Positions 43,275 through 52,035 of a stretch of 64,000 nucleotides of DNA are shown piece by piece. The stretch is from contig NZ_RRCM01000001.1 of assembly GCF_003862485.1 (NCBI RefSeq), forward strand, positions 249,896 to 313,895, written 5' to 3'. The stretch's first letter is position 1. Every line of letters starts with the position of its first letter. This DNA is from Lachnoanaerobaculum orale (lineage in GTDB: Bacteria; Bacillota; Clostridia; Lachnospirales; Lachnospiraceae). The notes below the pieces were generated by a model. It was not told where the DNA came from. It searched no databases and worked only from the letters and a program-made list of their open reading frames with translations. The translations under genes and the position numbers were made by a program.

Positions 43275-44975
43275 TTACATTCTCCTAATTTCCGCCTGTA
43301 GCATATTTCCGACTAAAGATGCAAAGTTGTCAAGTGATTTCACCTTTACAAAACTTATTCCAAATATTTTTTGAACATTCGGAAGGTCGGCGTCATCACC
43401 TGTAAAGGCACAGAGCACATATATGTTTTCAAGTTTTGCCTTGTGCACAAGCTCGGTCATATCCTCTATAGCGATATCACCGCTGTAATTTATTGATTTG
43501 CCCTTGACCTCAAGCATATCATTCGGCTTTATATCTGTAAGCCATATCACAACTCTGTGAGAAGCATTGTTTTTCTTCATCTGTTCCATTAAAGCGTTAA
43601 GCGCAAGACCGTCTCTGTTGGCACCTGTTGTAAAGAATCTGAATATTTCATTGTTCTTTGAGGTCTCATTGTAATCTCTGTAAAGATTCATTACAGTGTA
43701 GCCGTTCATAGATGAATATCCCCATACCCTTACAGGAACATGGCAGTTGTCAAGTGCTTTTGAAATAATATAGCCTTGTGTGGATACTGTGTCCATACGA
43801 TGAATCTGTGAAGCCGAGGCATCCAGTAAAATATCGACACTTATATTGCCGCTACCTTCCGCCATCTGTTTTTCAAAAATTTTATTATTGTTAAGATACA
43901 GAGCCTTCCAGACAAGAGCCGGATTTAATTTACCGGTCTTTGAGTAGACGGTAGTAGGCTCAAGCTGAGTCAGTAGAGCATTTTTGATACGATTTGTAAG
44001 TTCCAAGATGACGGCATTATTACTTCCTATATTGTCAAAGAAAAATTCTTTGTTTTTAGTATACTGCTTTTGCATTTCTTTTCGCATTTTTGCGGCAAAT
44101 CCGCTTACCTTGTCTTCACTTTCACCTCTTGTAAAAAATATTCTGGTACCTTCGTGATTACCGGTACAGCACTCTCTTTGTATTTTCTCTGAAGTCTTAT
44201 CATCATAGATGGACTTTCCGAAATAGCTGCTGATATATTTTCTAAGTCCTTCTTCCGTGATTCTGTTAAATTTTTCAGAGTCTGTTTCAAATGCGGAGGC
44301 GTCGACACCTCCCTGATTTTCAACATAGCCGAGTACAAGCTTGGTGGCGCCTTCAATTTCATTTGATACACCTGCCTTTTTGCCGAAGAAGAGTCTTGGA
44401 ACAGGGATTTTGAATCTGTGTTTTTGCCCCATTGCACTGACACCGGGAAGATAGGTAAAATACTTTGCAAGAGTACCTGAGAGACTCTTTATAAAACCTT
44501 CAGTATCCACATCCGCACCGATCTCCACCTCACTTAAGAGCTTCCTGTCTACCAAATCGGGCAGCCCGCTGTCCTCACCCATAGAAGTTCTGTAATGTCC
44601 TTCAAGTATCCATCCCTCTCTGCTTTCGGCAATACTCGGCATAAACTCTATAAGCTTTTGTTTGCAGTACTCTTTCCTAAGGAGTGGAAGACTTGGCCTT
44701 GAATCCTTTTCCTTTTCAAAGGTGGAATTTTCAAGTGCAATCCAAAACAATGCTTCATAGGTTCCCTGTCCTATGGTTTCATGGAAGGTATTGTAAAACT
44801 CCTTTAACCTTTTCCAATCAAAATGTGCATAGCTGCTGCCAAGTATTGTATTCCAATAAAGATCGGCTTTTGCATTATTGTCATACATACGAAAACCGAC
44901 GGAAACATCATAATTTCCTGCGGCGTTCCAGATCATGTTTGCAGCTCTCTTTTTTTCAAACTCCGTCAAGATCAT
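43275..44975 (-). CDS. VWA-domain protein, partner of a MoxR ATPase
   Basis: A 566-residue protein. Residues 1-370 are helical and unrecognised. The C-terminal third is a von Willebrand A domain with a complete metal site: DASAS (Asp385, Ser387, Ser389), a Thr in FFTTGANRDG and Asp in VIWLTDIKPND. Proteins of this plan (CbbO, NorD and relatives) act with MoxR-type AAA+ ATPases to remodel or insert metals into target proteins. It overlaps the ATPase gene by ATGA. Its TAA stop (43277-43275) uses bases at the IS junction, so the IS lies right at its 3' end. The target protein is not known. Confidence 0.88.
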   Translation of the reverse strand: MILTEFEKKRAANMIWNAAGNYDVSVGFRMYDNNAKADLYWNTILGSSYAHFDWKRLKEFYNTFHETIGQGTYEALFWIALENSTFEKEKDSRPSLPLLRKEYCKQKLIEFMPSIAESREGWILEGHYRTSMGEDSGLPDLVDRKLLSEVEIGADVDTEGFIKSLSGTLAKYFTYLPGVSAMGQKHRFKIPVPRLFFGKKAGVSNEIEGATKLVLGYVENQGGVDASAFETDSEKFNRITEEGLRKYISSYFGKSIYDDKTSEKIQRECCTGNHEGTRIFFTRGESEDKVSGFAAKMRKEMQKQYTKNKEFFFDNIGSNNAVILELTNRIKNALLTQLEPTTVYSKTGKLNPALVWKALYLNNNKIFEKQMAEGSGNISVDILLDASASQIHRMDTVSTQGYIISKALDNCHVPVRVWGYSSMNGYTVMNLYRDYNETSKNNEIFRFFTTGANRDGLALNALMEQMKKNNASHRVVIWLTDIKPNDMLEVKGKSINYSGDIAIEDMTELVHKAKLENIYVLCAFTGDDADLPNVQKIFGISFVKVKSLDNFASLVGNMLQAEIRRM

Positions 44976-45889
44976 GAAAAAATACTCTCCCCCGAAAGGC
45001 TCTCAGGCAATCTTGCGCTTACAATATCAAGTACAAGCTGTCTTTCATACTCGTCAAAACATTTATTGATAAGTCCCATTTCCAAAGCCTTTGTAACTCC
45101 AAGTCCTTTTTTCATCATACCTATACAGGATATAAGACCTCTAAGGTCAAGACTTCTTGTAGAGATTTCACCGCCCTCACATTTTTTCCTTATTTCATCA
45201 AAGAGAGCGGCAAACTGTGATATGTACTCAGGCTTTAGTGTAGGATATTTATCCTTTATAAGTTTTTGTAAGTTCTCTGCAGATATAACAGGCATATGAA
45301 GTACCATAAATCTTGAAGCAAGAGCTTCGTTCATCTCTCTGGTACCGGCATAGCCGTAGTTCATTGTGCCTATAAATCTTGTGGCTTCATGCAGATTTAT
45401 CCTGTCATATCCCGGCAAATCAATGGTTCTTCTGAAGTCAAGTACCGCATGAAGTACGGCAAGGGATTCATTCTTTGCCATATTTATTTCATCAAGCACT
45501 CCGAAACCTCCCTTTACGGCACAGTTTAATATAGGTCCTTTTCTAAGCTTGACTTCTCCGTTTTCAAAGGTATCGGAGCCTATAAGAGATGAAGCGTCGG
45601 TATTTATATAAAGTGAGATATCCCACTGAGGTCTTGCAAATGCCATGGCAAGATTTTGTGCCAATACGTTCTTTCCTGTAGCCTTAGGGCCGTCAAGCAA
45701 GATATTTTCACCTGCTATTATTGCTGTGGCCGCTTCTTCCCAAATCTCCTTGCCGTAGTAGAGATATGAATCCTTAGGGATTCTTCTTTCATCCTCGGCT
45801 TCAAGCTTATAAAAGCTTCTGAATGACTTTATCTCTGAAATGATTTTATCCGATATATTTTCCTGTTTTAAAAATTCTAAAATTTCCAT
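44972..45889 (-). CDS. MoxR-family AAA+ ATPase
   Basis: A 305-residue ATPase. Walker A is GPKATGKN at 67-74, an unusual form with Ala for the middle Gly-type position and Asn for the final Thr/Ser. Walker B is GVLDEINMA, followed by the sensor FIGTMNYGYAGTREMNEALASRF with the arginine finger. This is the MoxR/CbbQ/NorQ/GvpN-like group, which forms hexamers and works with a VWA partner, here the next gene. The start is taken as the inner Met at 45889, since GAGGAAA lies upstream of it. Confidence 0.88.
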   Translation of the reverse strand: MEILEFLKQENISDKIISEIKSFRSFYKLEAEDERRIPKDSYLYYGKEIWEEAATAIIAGENILLDGPKATGKNVLAQNLAMAFARPQWDISLYINTDASSLIGSDTFENGEVKLRKGPILNCAVKGGFGVLDEINMAKNESLAVLHAVLDFRRTIDLPGYDRINLHEATRFIGTMNYGYAGTREMNEALASRFMVLHMPVISAENLQKLIKDKYPTLKPEYISQFAALFDEIRKKCEGGEISTRSLDLRGLISCIGMMKKGLGVTKALEMGLINKCFDEYERQLVLDIVSARLPESLSGESIFS

Positions 45890-45910
45890 ATTTCCTCTGT
45901 CTAATAAAAA

Positions 45911-45959
45911 ATAATAAAAAACTCCCAAGACAGTATTATATTACAACCGTCTTGAGAGT
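45911..45959 (-). terminator. Terminator of cstA
   Basis: On the minus strand a 14-base stem with two G-U pairs (45959-45946 with 45934-45921) runs into six T. It lies between cstA and the MoxR gene. Confidence 0.82.
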
Positions 45960-45973
45960 AGCAATAATTTTAT

Positions 45974-47518
45974 TTACTTTACAGGATCGGCAGGAGTGAA
46001 ACCACCCTTTTTACCTCTCCATATAGTAAGAACTGCGTATAAAGCGGCAATTACAGCACCGCCGATATAAGCAATATTCCAGCTTAAACCGAAGCCAAGC
46101 TTTGCATTCAAGATATAGCATGCACAAATAAATGTGTAGAAGATACCGGGTATAAGGGTCATCCATGCCCACTTTCCTCTCTTATTTATTATTAAATAAA
46201 TAGTAGCGGCGGCAAGCGGGAAGAGTGCCATTGTCTGGTTAGACCATGCGAAATATCTCCAAAGAATATTGAATCCCTTAGGATCAATCTTTGCCCAAAC
46301 AAGGATTGCACCTACTATAACGAAAATAGGAACGGCAAGACTTAGTCTTCTTGCATTGTTATCCTGCTTGAAATGGAAAGTATCTGCAATAGTAAGTCTA
46401 AGTGCACGAAGTGCTGTATCTCCTGATGTTATAGGAAGTATAATAATACCGATAAGTGCTACGGCTCCTCCGATAGGTCCAAGAGCATATCTACATACTA
46501 CACCTACAACACTGGTAGGAGAAATAGCAACAAGCTCTCCTCCTTTTTGGATCATATACTGCCATACACCCTTGTCACTAAGCTGCATTGTGATACCGCC
46601 GTGCTCGGCTGTGAACTGGATAAGTGCCATTGTGCCTGCAGCCCATACCATAGCGATAAATCCTTCAACAACCATCATATTGTAGAAAGTCATACGACCT
46701 TCTTTTTCGCTCTTAATTGTACGAGCTACCAAGGCTGTCTGTGATGAGTGGAATCCTGAAAGAATACCGCAGGCTACAGTAACGAAGAATATCGGGATAA
46801 AATGTCCTGCTTTAAAATATGCAGCATAGTCAAATGACTGTGTTGCCCAGCTTCCCCAAACATTTACAAGCGGATAATGGAAGATAACCATTGCACCGAA
46901 TACACCAAGTGCGGAGAATACCAAAATCGCACCGAAGATAGGATATACACGTCCGATAATCTTATCAATCGGGAATACTGTTGCAATAAGGTAATAAGCA
47001 AAAATCACAGCGTAAATGACCCATGTTGAAACTTCTGTAGGAGCACCGCTGAAACCGAATACCTGAGTTGCGGCTATATCACCGGGTGTATAAATAAATA
47101 CTGTACCTACAAGTAAAAGCAAGAGGCATACAAATACATCATAAATCCAGAATACGGTTTTACTTGTATATTTGCGAACCATCTCAGGCATCTGAGCGCC
47201 GCCGTCTCTTGTACAAATCATACCTGCAAAATAGTCGTGAACCGCACCGCCGATTACATTACCTATCGGTATTGTAAGAAGTGCTATAGGTCCGAAAAGA
47301 ATACCCTGGATAGGTCCGAGAATTGGTCCTGTTCCTGCGATATTAAGTAGGTTGATAAGTGCATTTTTCCATGTAGGCATAGGAACGTAGTCTACACCGT
47401 CCTGCTTAGAATAAGCCGGTGTTTCTCTGTCGTCAGGCTGGAAAACATGGTCACATAACTTGCCCATAAGAAATCCGCCTACGATTAGAATCACAAGGCC
47501 GATCATAAATGTTGCCAT
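45974..47518 (-). CDS. cstA: CstA-family peptide/pyruvate transporter
   Basis: A 514-residue membrane protein with about 13 helices. The CstA signatures NIAGTGPILGPIQG, HDYFAGMICTRDGG and the SGFHSSQTALVARTI block are present. It is shorter than Escherichia coli CstA (about 700) and matches the compact Firmicute form. Members take up peptides or pyruvate under starvation. AGAGGA precedes the ATG. It is monocistronic between a minus-strand promoter region and its own terminator. Confidence 0.92.
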   Translation of the reverse strand: MATFMIGLVILIVGGFLMGKLCDHVFQPDDRETPAYSKQDGVDYVPMPTWKNALINLLNIAGTGPILGPIQGILFGPIALLTIPIGNVIGGAVHDYFAGMICTRDGGAQMPEMVRKYTSKTVFWIYDVFVCLLLLLVGTVFIYTPGDIAATQVFGFSGAPTEVSTWVIYAVIFAYYLIATVFPIDKIIGRVYPIFGAILVFSALGVFGAMVIFHYPLVNVWGSWATQSFDYAAYFKAGHFIPIFFVTVACGILSGFHSSQTALVARTIKSEKEGRMTFYNMMVVEGFIAMVWAAGTMALIQFTAEHGGITMQLSDKGVWQYMIQKGGELVAISPTSVVGVVCRYALGPIGGAVALIGIIILPITSGDTALRALRLTIADTFHFKQDNNARRLSLAVPIFVIVGAILVWAKIDPKGFNILWRYFAWSNQTMALFPLAAATIYLIINKRGKWAWMTLIPGIFYTFICACYILNAKLGFGLSWNIAYIGGAVIAALYAVLTIWRGKKGGFTPADPVK

Positions 47519-47813
47519 AGAAAATTCCTCTCTTTCTTTCTATGTTAAGTTTTTACACATTTAAAGTACTACATGTTAATAAAATTTTCAAGATTATTTT
47601 AATAAAAACAAGGAAAATACATTCTGAAAAATAGTAGTTTTGATGGCCTAACTAAAGGGTTTCGGTTACAAATTTAAACCGTATTGAGGTTTGAGACAAT
47701 GCCTGTAATTCTTTGATTTATTCGGTATTACGGTAATTAAAAAATTAATAAAAACTAAATGATTAGTATCTACTGACTATGCTATTATATGCATAACAAT
47801 ACTATTGTTTTTT
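47519..47813. promoter_or_regulatory. Divergent control region between cstA and the aspartoacylase-like gene
   Basis: About 295 bases without a gene. Two palindromes lie just before the plus-strand gene: TATGC/GCATA (47778-47782 with 47791-47795) and a 15-base AACAATA-C-TATTGTT (47795-47809). The second ends four bases before the ATG, where a ribosome site would be expected and none is seen. No strong promoter could be placed in either direction. Confidence 0.5.
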
Positions 47814-48755
47814 ATGAGGTACAATTTGAAAATCGGGGATATTTTAATAAATCGAGGTGATAAGAAAAGCTTTCAGATAAACGAGATAAGCGGAGTGGCG
47901 TTTTGCGGTAAAAATGAAGGTAAGACACTTCTTATCACTGCAGGAGTACATGGCGGAGAATATGTGGGCATTGAAACCTGTATGAGACTTACAGGTGAAC
48001 TTGAGCCTGAAAGGATGTACGGAAATGTGGTAATCTGCCCTGTTTTAAATAAGGACGGATTCTTACACGGTGTAAAGCAGATTTGCACGGTAGACGGTAA
48101 GAATCTTAACAGGGAGTTTCCGGGAGATAAAGACGGCACATTCACACAAAAAATCGCCTATGATGTGGAGAAGTATCTGTATACTCTTGCAGATTTTATA
48201 GTGGATTTGCACGGGGGAGATATGAATGAAAAGCTGATACCTCTTATATTCTTTCCATATGACGCCGGAGAGAAGATGAGAGAGTATGTGGGCGATATTG
48301 CAGGCAGAATGAACGTGTATTTCAGAGTGGGTTCTTATGCCGACAACGGGCTTTACAGTTACGCCGCAAAGAAAAACATACCTGCGATGCTCTATGAAAG
48401 AGGCGGTCACGGTATATGGAGCGAGTCTGATGTGATTGCCGAAAAAGAAGACTTATATAAGCTTATGGAGATACTTGGCATTATAAGAGAAGGTTATGAT
48501 ATTTCCGTGAACAAGTCTCAAAAAGAGATAATAAAAGCCGAGTATGTGGGAGCGGATTCGGACGGATTTTGGTATCCGTATTTTACTGTCGGAGATAATG
48601 TAAAAGAAGGTGAGCTTCTCGGCATTGTAAAAAATATGGACGGTATAGTCGTACAAATGGTGAGAGCGAAGTTTGACGGAATCATACTTTATTACACACT
48701 GTCCTTAGGAGTAAGAAAAAATGATACTCTGATGGCATACGGCAGGGAAATTTAA
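47814..48755 (+). CDS. Succinylglutamate desuccinylase/aspartoacylase-family zinc hydrolase
   Basis: A 313-residue M14-like metalloenzyme. Zinc ligands are His-x2-Glu in GVHGGEYVGIE and His in VDLHGGD. The arginine/asparagine substrate-carboxylate block is DGKNLNREFPG. The C-terminal domain with VGADSDGFWYPYFTVGDNVKEGELLG is typical of the AstE/AspA-like family. These remove acyl groups from N-acyl amino acids or similar amides. No arginine-degradation gene is nearby to narrow the substrate. ATG 47814 is taken as the start, although it lacks a visible ribosome site. Confidence 0.85.
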   Translation: MRYNLKIGDILINRGDKKSFQINEISGVAFCGKNEGKTLLITAGVHGGEYVGIETCMRLTGELEPERMYGNVVICPVLNKDGFLHGVKQICTVDGKNLNREFPGDKDGTFTQKIAYDVEKYLYTLADFIVDLHGGDMNEKLIPLIFFPYDAGEKMREYVGDIAGRMNVYFRVGSYADNGLYSYAAKKNIPAMLYERGGHGIWSESDVIAEKEDLYKLMEILGIIREGYDISVNKSQKEIIKAEYVGADSDGFWYPYFTVGDNVKEGELLGIVKNMDGIVVQMVRAKFDGIILYYTLSLGVRKNDTLMAYGREI

Positions 48756-48763
48756 TAAACCTC

Positions 48764-48792
48764 TTGACAAAGACTTGCTACAAAATTAAAAT
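48764..48792 (+). promoter_or_regulatory. Promoter of the fatty-acid-synthesis operon
   Basis: TTGACA (48764-48769), 17-base spacer, TAAAAT (48787-48792), about 90 bases before fabH. Confidence 0.85.
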
Positions 48793-48811
48793 ACTTTGAG
48801 TATCAAAGTAT
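48791..48811 (+). promoter_or_regulatory. FabT-type operator palindrome
   Basis: ATACTTTGA-GTA-TCAAAGTAT is a perfect 9-base inverted repeat and fits the streptococcal FabT consensus AnTTTGAnTnTCAAAnT. It overlaps the end of the -10 box and the transcription start, where a repressor would block transcription. Another TTTTGA half-site follows at 48811-48816. No marR/fabT gene is present in this locus, so the repressor would be encoded elsewhere. Confidence 0.75.
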
Positions 48812-48884
48812 TTTGATATTTAGGATAAAACATCCTATACCAATTTACTACTTTGATGAAGTCTTACGAAAGGACTTGTGAAAA

Positions 48885-49826
48885 ATGGGAATAGCACTTG
48901 CAGGAACAGGCTCAAAACTGCCTTCTAAGGTTTTGACAAATGATGATCTTAGTAAAATGGTGGATACAAGTGATGAATGGATCAGTCAAAGGACAGGAAT
49001 CAAGCAAAGACATATCATAGGTGAGAATGAAAACCTTGTAAGTCTTGCGTTTGAGGCCGGAAAGGAAGCACTTAGATCTGCGAATATTGAAGGTAAAGAT
49101 TTGGGTCTGATAGTAGTGGGAACATCCACTCAAGATAAGAGACTTCCGAACACCGCATGTGAGTTACAACCGCTTTTGGGTGCAAGTGATTGTGCCTGTA
49201 TGGATGTAAGCTCTGCCTGCTCAGGATTTGTATATGCTCTCAGTATTGCATATTCCATGATGAGCACTCTTAATATCGAGTACGCTCTTGTAGCGGGAGG
49301 TGATGTACTCTCAAGAGAGATGGACTGGAGTGACAGAACCACCTGTGTACTTTTCGGTGACGGTGTGGGTGCTGCTGTACTGAAAAAATCGGATATCGAA
49401 GAGGGATTTTTGAGCTTTGATATAGGTGCGGATGGAAGTAAGGGATTTGCGCTGTATGACAAATCCTACGGTGATGACAGATATATAAGAATGGACGGAC
49501 AAGAGGTCTTTAAATTCACTGTCAGAACGGTACCTCACAGCATTGAACAGGCTATACAAAAAGCGGGGGTACATAAGGATGATATAGATTTATATCTTTT
49601 ACATCAGGCAAATTTGAGAATACTTGAGGCGGTATCAAAAAAGCTTGATATTCCGCTTGAAAAGTTACCTCATAACCTTGAAAGAACCGGAAACACTTCG
49701 GCAGGAAGTATACCGCTGTTACTGGATGAGGTGATAAAAAAAGGCATGGCAAAAAAAGGAGATTTGATTTTGCTTTGCGGATTCGGAGCAGGATTAACCT
49801 GGGGAACTTGTGTATTAAGATTGTAG
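48885..49826 (+). CDS. fabH: 3-oxoacyl-ACP synthase III
   Basis: A 313-residue KAS III with the catalytic triad Cys112 (SSACSGF), His240 (LLHQAN) and Asn270 (GNTSAGS). It condenses acetyl-CoA (or branched primers) with malonyl-ACP to start fatty acid synthesis. First gene of an 11-gene operon whose order equals the streptococcal fab cluster, except that fabT is absent from it. Confidence 0.97.
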   Translation: MGIALAGTGSKLPSKVLTNDDLSKMVDTSDEWISQRTGIKQRHIIGENENLVSLAFEAGKEALRSANIEGKDLGLIVVGTSTQDKRLPNTACELQPLLGASDCACMDVSSACSGFVYALSIAYSMMSTLNIEYALVAGGDVLSREMDWSDRTTCVLFGDGVGAAVLKKSDIEEGFLSFDIGADGSKGFALYDKSYGDDRYIRMDGQEVFKFTVRTVPHSIEQAIQKAGVHKDDIDLYLLHQANLRILEAVSKKLDIPLEKLPHNLERTGNTSAGSIPLLLDEVIKKGMAKKGDLILLCGFGAGLTWGTCVLRL

Positions 49827-49888
49827 TCATACAGGCTGCAACTTACTATAAAATAAAATAAGCATATTGCTAAAGAATGGAGAAAATT

Positions 49889-50125
49889 ATGTCAGAGAAA
49901 ATGAAATCAATTATTGCAGAGCAGTTAAATATCGATGCTTCAGAGATTACTTTGGAGTCAAGCTTCAAGGACGATTTAAATGCAGACTCACTTGACCTTT
50001 TTGAGATGGTAATGGCACTTGAGGATAACTACGGTGTTGAGATACCTTCAGAGGATTTAGAGAAGCTTTTGACTGTAGGAGATGTGGTAAATTACCTTAA
50101 GGACAAGGGCGTAGATAATTTATAA
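49889..50125 (+). CDS. acpP: Acyl carrier protein
   Basis: A 78-residue acidic protein. The phosphopantetheine site is Ser34 in ADSLDLFE. Two ATGs compete: the one at 49877 (MEKI) contains the GGAG that serves the ATG at 49889, so the shorter form is chosen. It carries growing acyl chains for the enzymes encoded around it. Confidence 0.96.
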   Translation: MSEKMKSIIAEQLNIDASEITLESSFKDDLNADSLDLFEMVMALEDNYGVEIPSEDLEKLLTVGDVVNYLKDKGVDNL

Positions 50126-50132
50126 AAAATAA

Positions 50133-50152
50133 AAAACGCCTACGGGCGTTTT
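50133..50152 (+). terminator. Hairpin after acpP, partial terminator
   Basis: Perfect 8-base stem (50133-50140 with 50145-50152) with a TACG loop and a T-containing right arm. It probably lowers expression of the enzymes relative to ACP. Confidence 0.65.
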
Positions 50153-50175
50153 CTTAAAAAGGGCAGAGGAAAGTA

Positions 50176-51114
50176 ATGCAAACAGATATAACAAAGCTAT
50201 TAGGTATAGAATATCCGATAATTCAAGGCGGTATGGCATGGGTTGCCGAACACCACCTTGCAGCAGCAGTAAGTGAAGCGGGCGGCTTAGGTCTTATAGG
50301 AGGTGCCAATGCACCTGCAGAAGTCGTAAGAAACGAGATAAGAGAGGCAAGGAAGCTTACAAGTAAGCCTTTCGGCGTAAATGTAATGCTTATGTCACCA
50401 CATGCTGAAGATATCGCTAAAGTAGTAGTGGAAGAAGGTATAAAAGTAGTTACTACCGGTGCCGGTTCTCCTGAAAAGTATATGAAGATGTGGAAAGAAG
50501 CCGGAATAGTGGTAATTCCTGTTGTAGCAAGTGTGGCACTTGCAAGAAGAATGGAAAGAACGGGAGCGGATGCCGTGGTTGCCGAGGGTACGGAGAGCGG
50601 CGGACATATCGGTGAAGCTACAACTATGACTCTTGTACCTCAGGTGGTTGATGCGGTAAATATACCTGTTATTGCGGCTGGAGGTATTGCAGACGGCAGA
50701 GGTCTTGCGGCATCACTTATGCTTGGAGCCAAGGCGGTACAGATGGGTACAAGATTTGTGGTAGCCGATGAGTCTATAGTAAGTGAGGCTTATAAGGACA
50801 GAGTAATAGCGGCAAAGGATATAGATTCTGCAGTAACAGGCAGAAGCCACGGACATCCTGTAAGAAGTCTAAGAAATGCCATGACCAGAGAGTATTCAAA
50901 ACTTGAGGCCGAGGGCAAGAGTTTTGAAGAGCTTGAGTATTTGACACTGGGTACACTAAGAAAAGCCGTTATGGAAGGCGATATAGTACACGGAACGGTT
51001 ATGGCGGGACAAATAGCAGGTCTTGTAAGCAAGAAACAAAGCGCAAAAGAAATCATTGACGAGATAATGAGTGAGGCAACTAATCTTTTAAAGAATGCAG
51101 GGAGCTTAGTATAA
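50176..51114 (+). CDS. fabK: Enoyl-ACP reductase II (FMN-dependent)
   Basis: A 312-residue TIM-barrel flavoprotein of the nitronate monooxygenase/FabK superfamily: YPIIQGGMAWVA, SPHAEDIAKV, EGTESGGHIGE with the catalytic-region His, AAGGIADGRGLAASLMLGAKAVQMGTRF. Its place between acpP and fabD identifies it as the elongation-cycle enoyl reductase, replacing FabI. AGAGGAAAG precedes the ATG. Confidence 0.94.
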   Translation: MQTDITKLLGIEYPIIQGGMAWVAEHHLAAAVSEAGGLGLIGGANAPAEVVRNEIREARKLTSKPFGVNVMLMSPHAEDIAKVVVEEGIKVVTTGAGSPEKYMKMWKEAGIVVIPVVASVALARRMERTGADAVVAEGTESGGHIGEATTMTLVPQVVDAVNIPVIAAGGIADGRGLAASLMLGAKAVQMGTRFVVADESIVSEAYKDRVIAAKDIDSAVTGRSHGHPVRSLRNAMTREYSKLEAEGKSFEELEYLTLGTLRKAVMEGDIVHGTVMAGQIAGLVSKKQSAKEIIDEIMSEATNLLKNAGSLV

Positions 51115-51117
51115 ATT

Positions 51118-52035
51118 ATGAAGATAGCATTTTTATTCCCGGGACAGGGAGCTCAAAAACAAAATATGGGCAAAAGTTTTTATGAAAATGATGCGGATTC
51201 AAGAGCAGTTTTTGATAGTGTAAAGACTGTAACGGGAATAGATGCATGTGATCTGATTTTCAAAGAAAATGATGAATTAAACAATACAAGATACACACAG
51301 ATAGCTATGGTGGCCACAGGTATCGCCATGTTAAAGGCTATTGAAAAGACAGGACTTAGGGCTGATATATGTGCGGGACTTAGCCTTGGAGAATATGAGG
51401 CACTCTACCTTAGCGGTGCGATAAGTGCAAAAGACGCAATTGCTACAGTGGATAAAAGAGGACAGTATATGTCCGAGATAAAGGGCGGTGCCATGAGTGC
51501 CGTATTGTCTTTGGACAATGATACCATCAAGTCCATAGTGGACGGGATAGACGGATGTTGGGTGGCAAATTATAACTGCCCGGGACAGACCGTAATATCA
51601 GGTACAAAGGAAGCGGTGGCACTTGCAGGTGAAAAGTTGAAAGAAGCCGGAGCAAAGAGAGTATTGCCGCTTAAGGTAAGCGGAGCCTTTCACTCGGGAC
51701 TGATGAAGGAAGCGGGAGAAAAACTTGCAAAGGTACTTGATGATATAACTATAAACGATATACAGATACCTTATGTGGCAAATGTGAATGCACAGATTGT
51801 TACGGATAAGAATGATATAAAGAAAAATCTTATAGATCAGGTGTCAGGAAGCGTACATCTTGAGCAGAGTATAAGAAAGATGATTGAATGGGGTGTGGAT
51901 ACCTTTGTAGAAGTCGGCCCGGGAAAGACTATGGCAGGCTTTGTAAAGAAAATAGATCCACAGGTGAAAATTTACAATATAGAAGAGTACGCGGATGTAG
52001 CAAATGTTTGCAGTCAGATTTTGGAGGCAAGATGA
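51118..52035 (+). CDS. fabD: Malonyl-CoA:ACP transacylase
   Basis: A 305-residue acyltransferase with FPGQGAQ at the N-terminus, nucleophile Ser89 in GLSLGEY and catalytic His192 in GAFHSG. It transfers malonyl groups to ACP. It starts 3 bases after fabK and overlaps fabG by ATGA. Confidence 0.97.
   Translation: MKIAFLFPGQGAQKQNMGKSFYENDADSRAVFDSVKTVTGIDACDLIFKENDELNNTRYTQIAMVATGIAMLKAIEKTGLRADICAGLSLGEYEALYLSGAISAKDAIATVDKRGQYMSEIKGGAMSAVLSLDNDTIKSIVDGIDGCWVANYNCPGQTVISGTKEAVALAGEKLKEAGAKRVLPLKVSGAFHSGLMKEAGEKLAKVLDDITINDIQIPYVANVNAQIVTDKNDIKKNLIDQVSGSVHLEQSIRKMIEWGVDTFVEVGPGKTMAGFVKKIDPQVKIYNIEEYADVANVCSQILEAR

Noticed and set aside
43106-43288. 60-residue plus-strand open frame after the transposase
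   Set aside because: It covers the transposase terminator and the IS right end and has no known motif; it is an accidental frame.
51888-52031. N-terminal extension of fabG into fabD
   Set aside because: Overlaps fabD in another frame and lacks family similarity; ATG 52032 has a good ribosome site.
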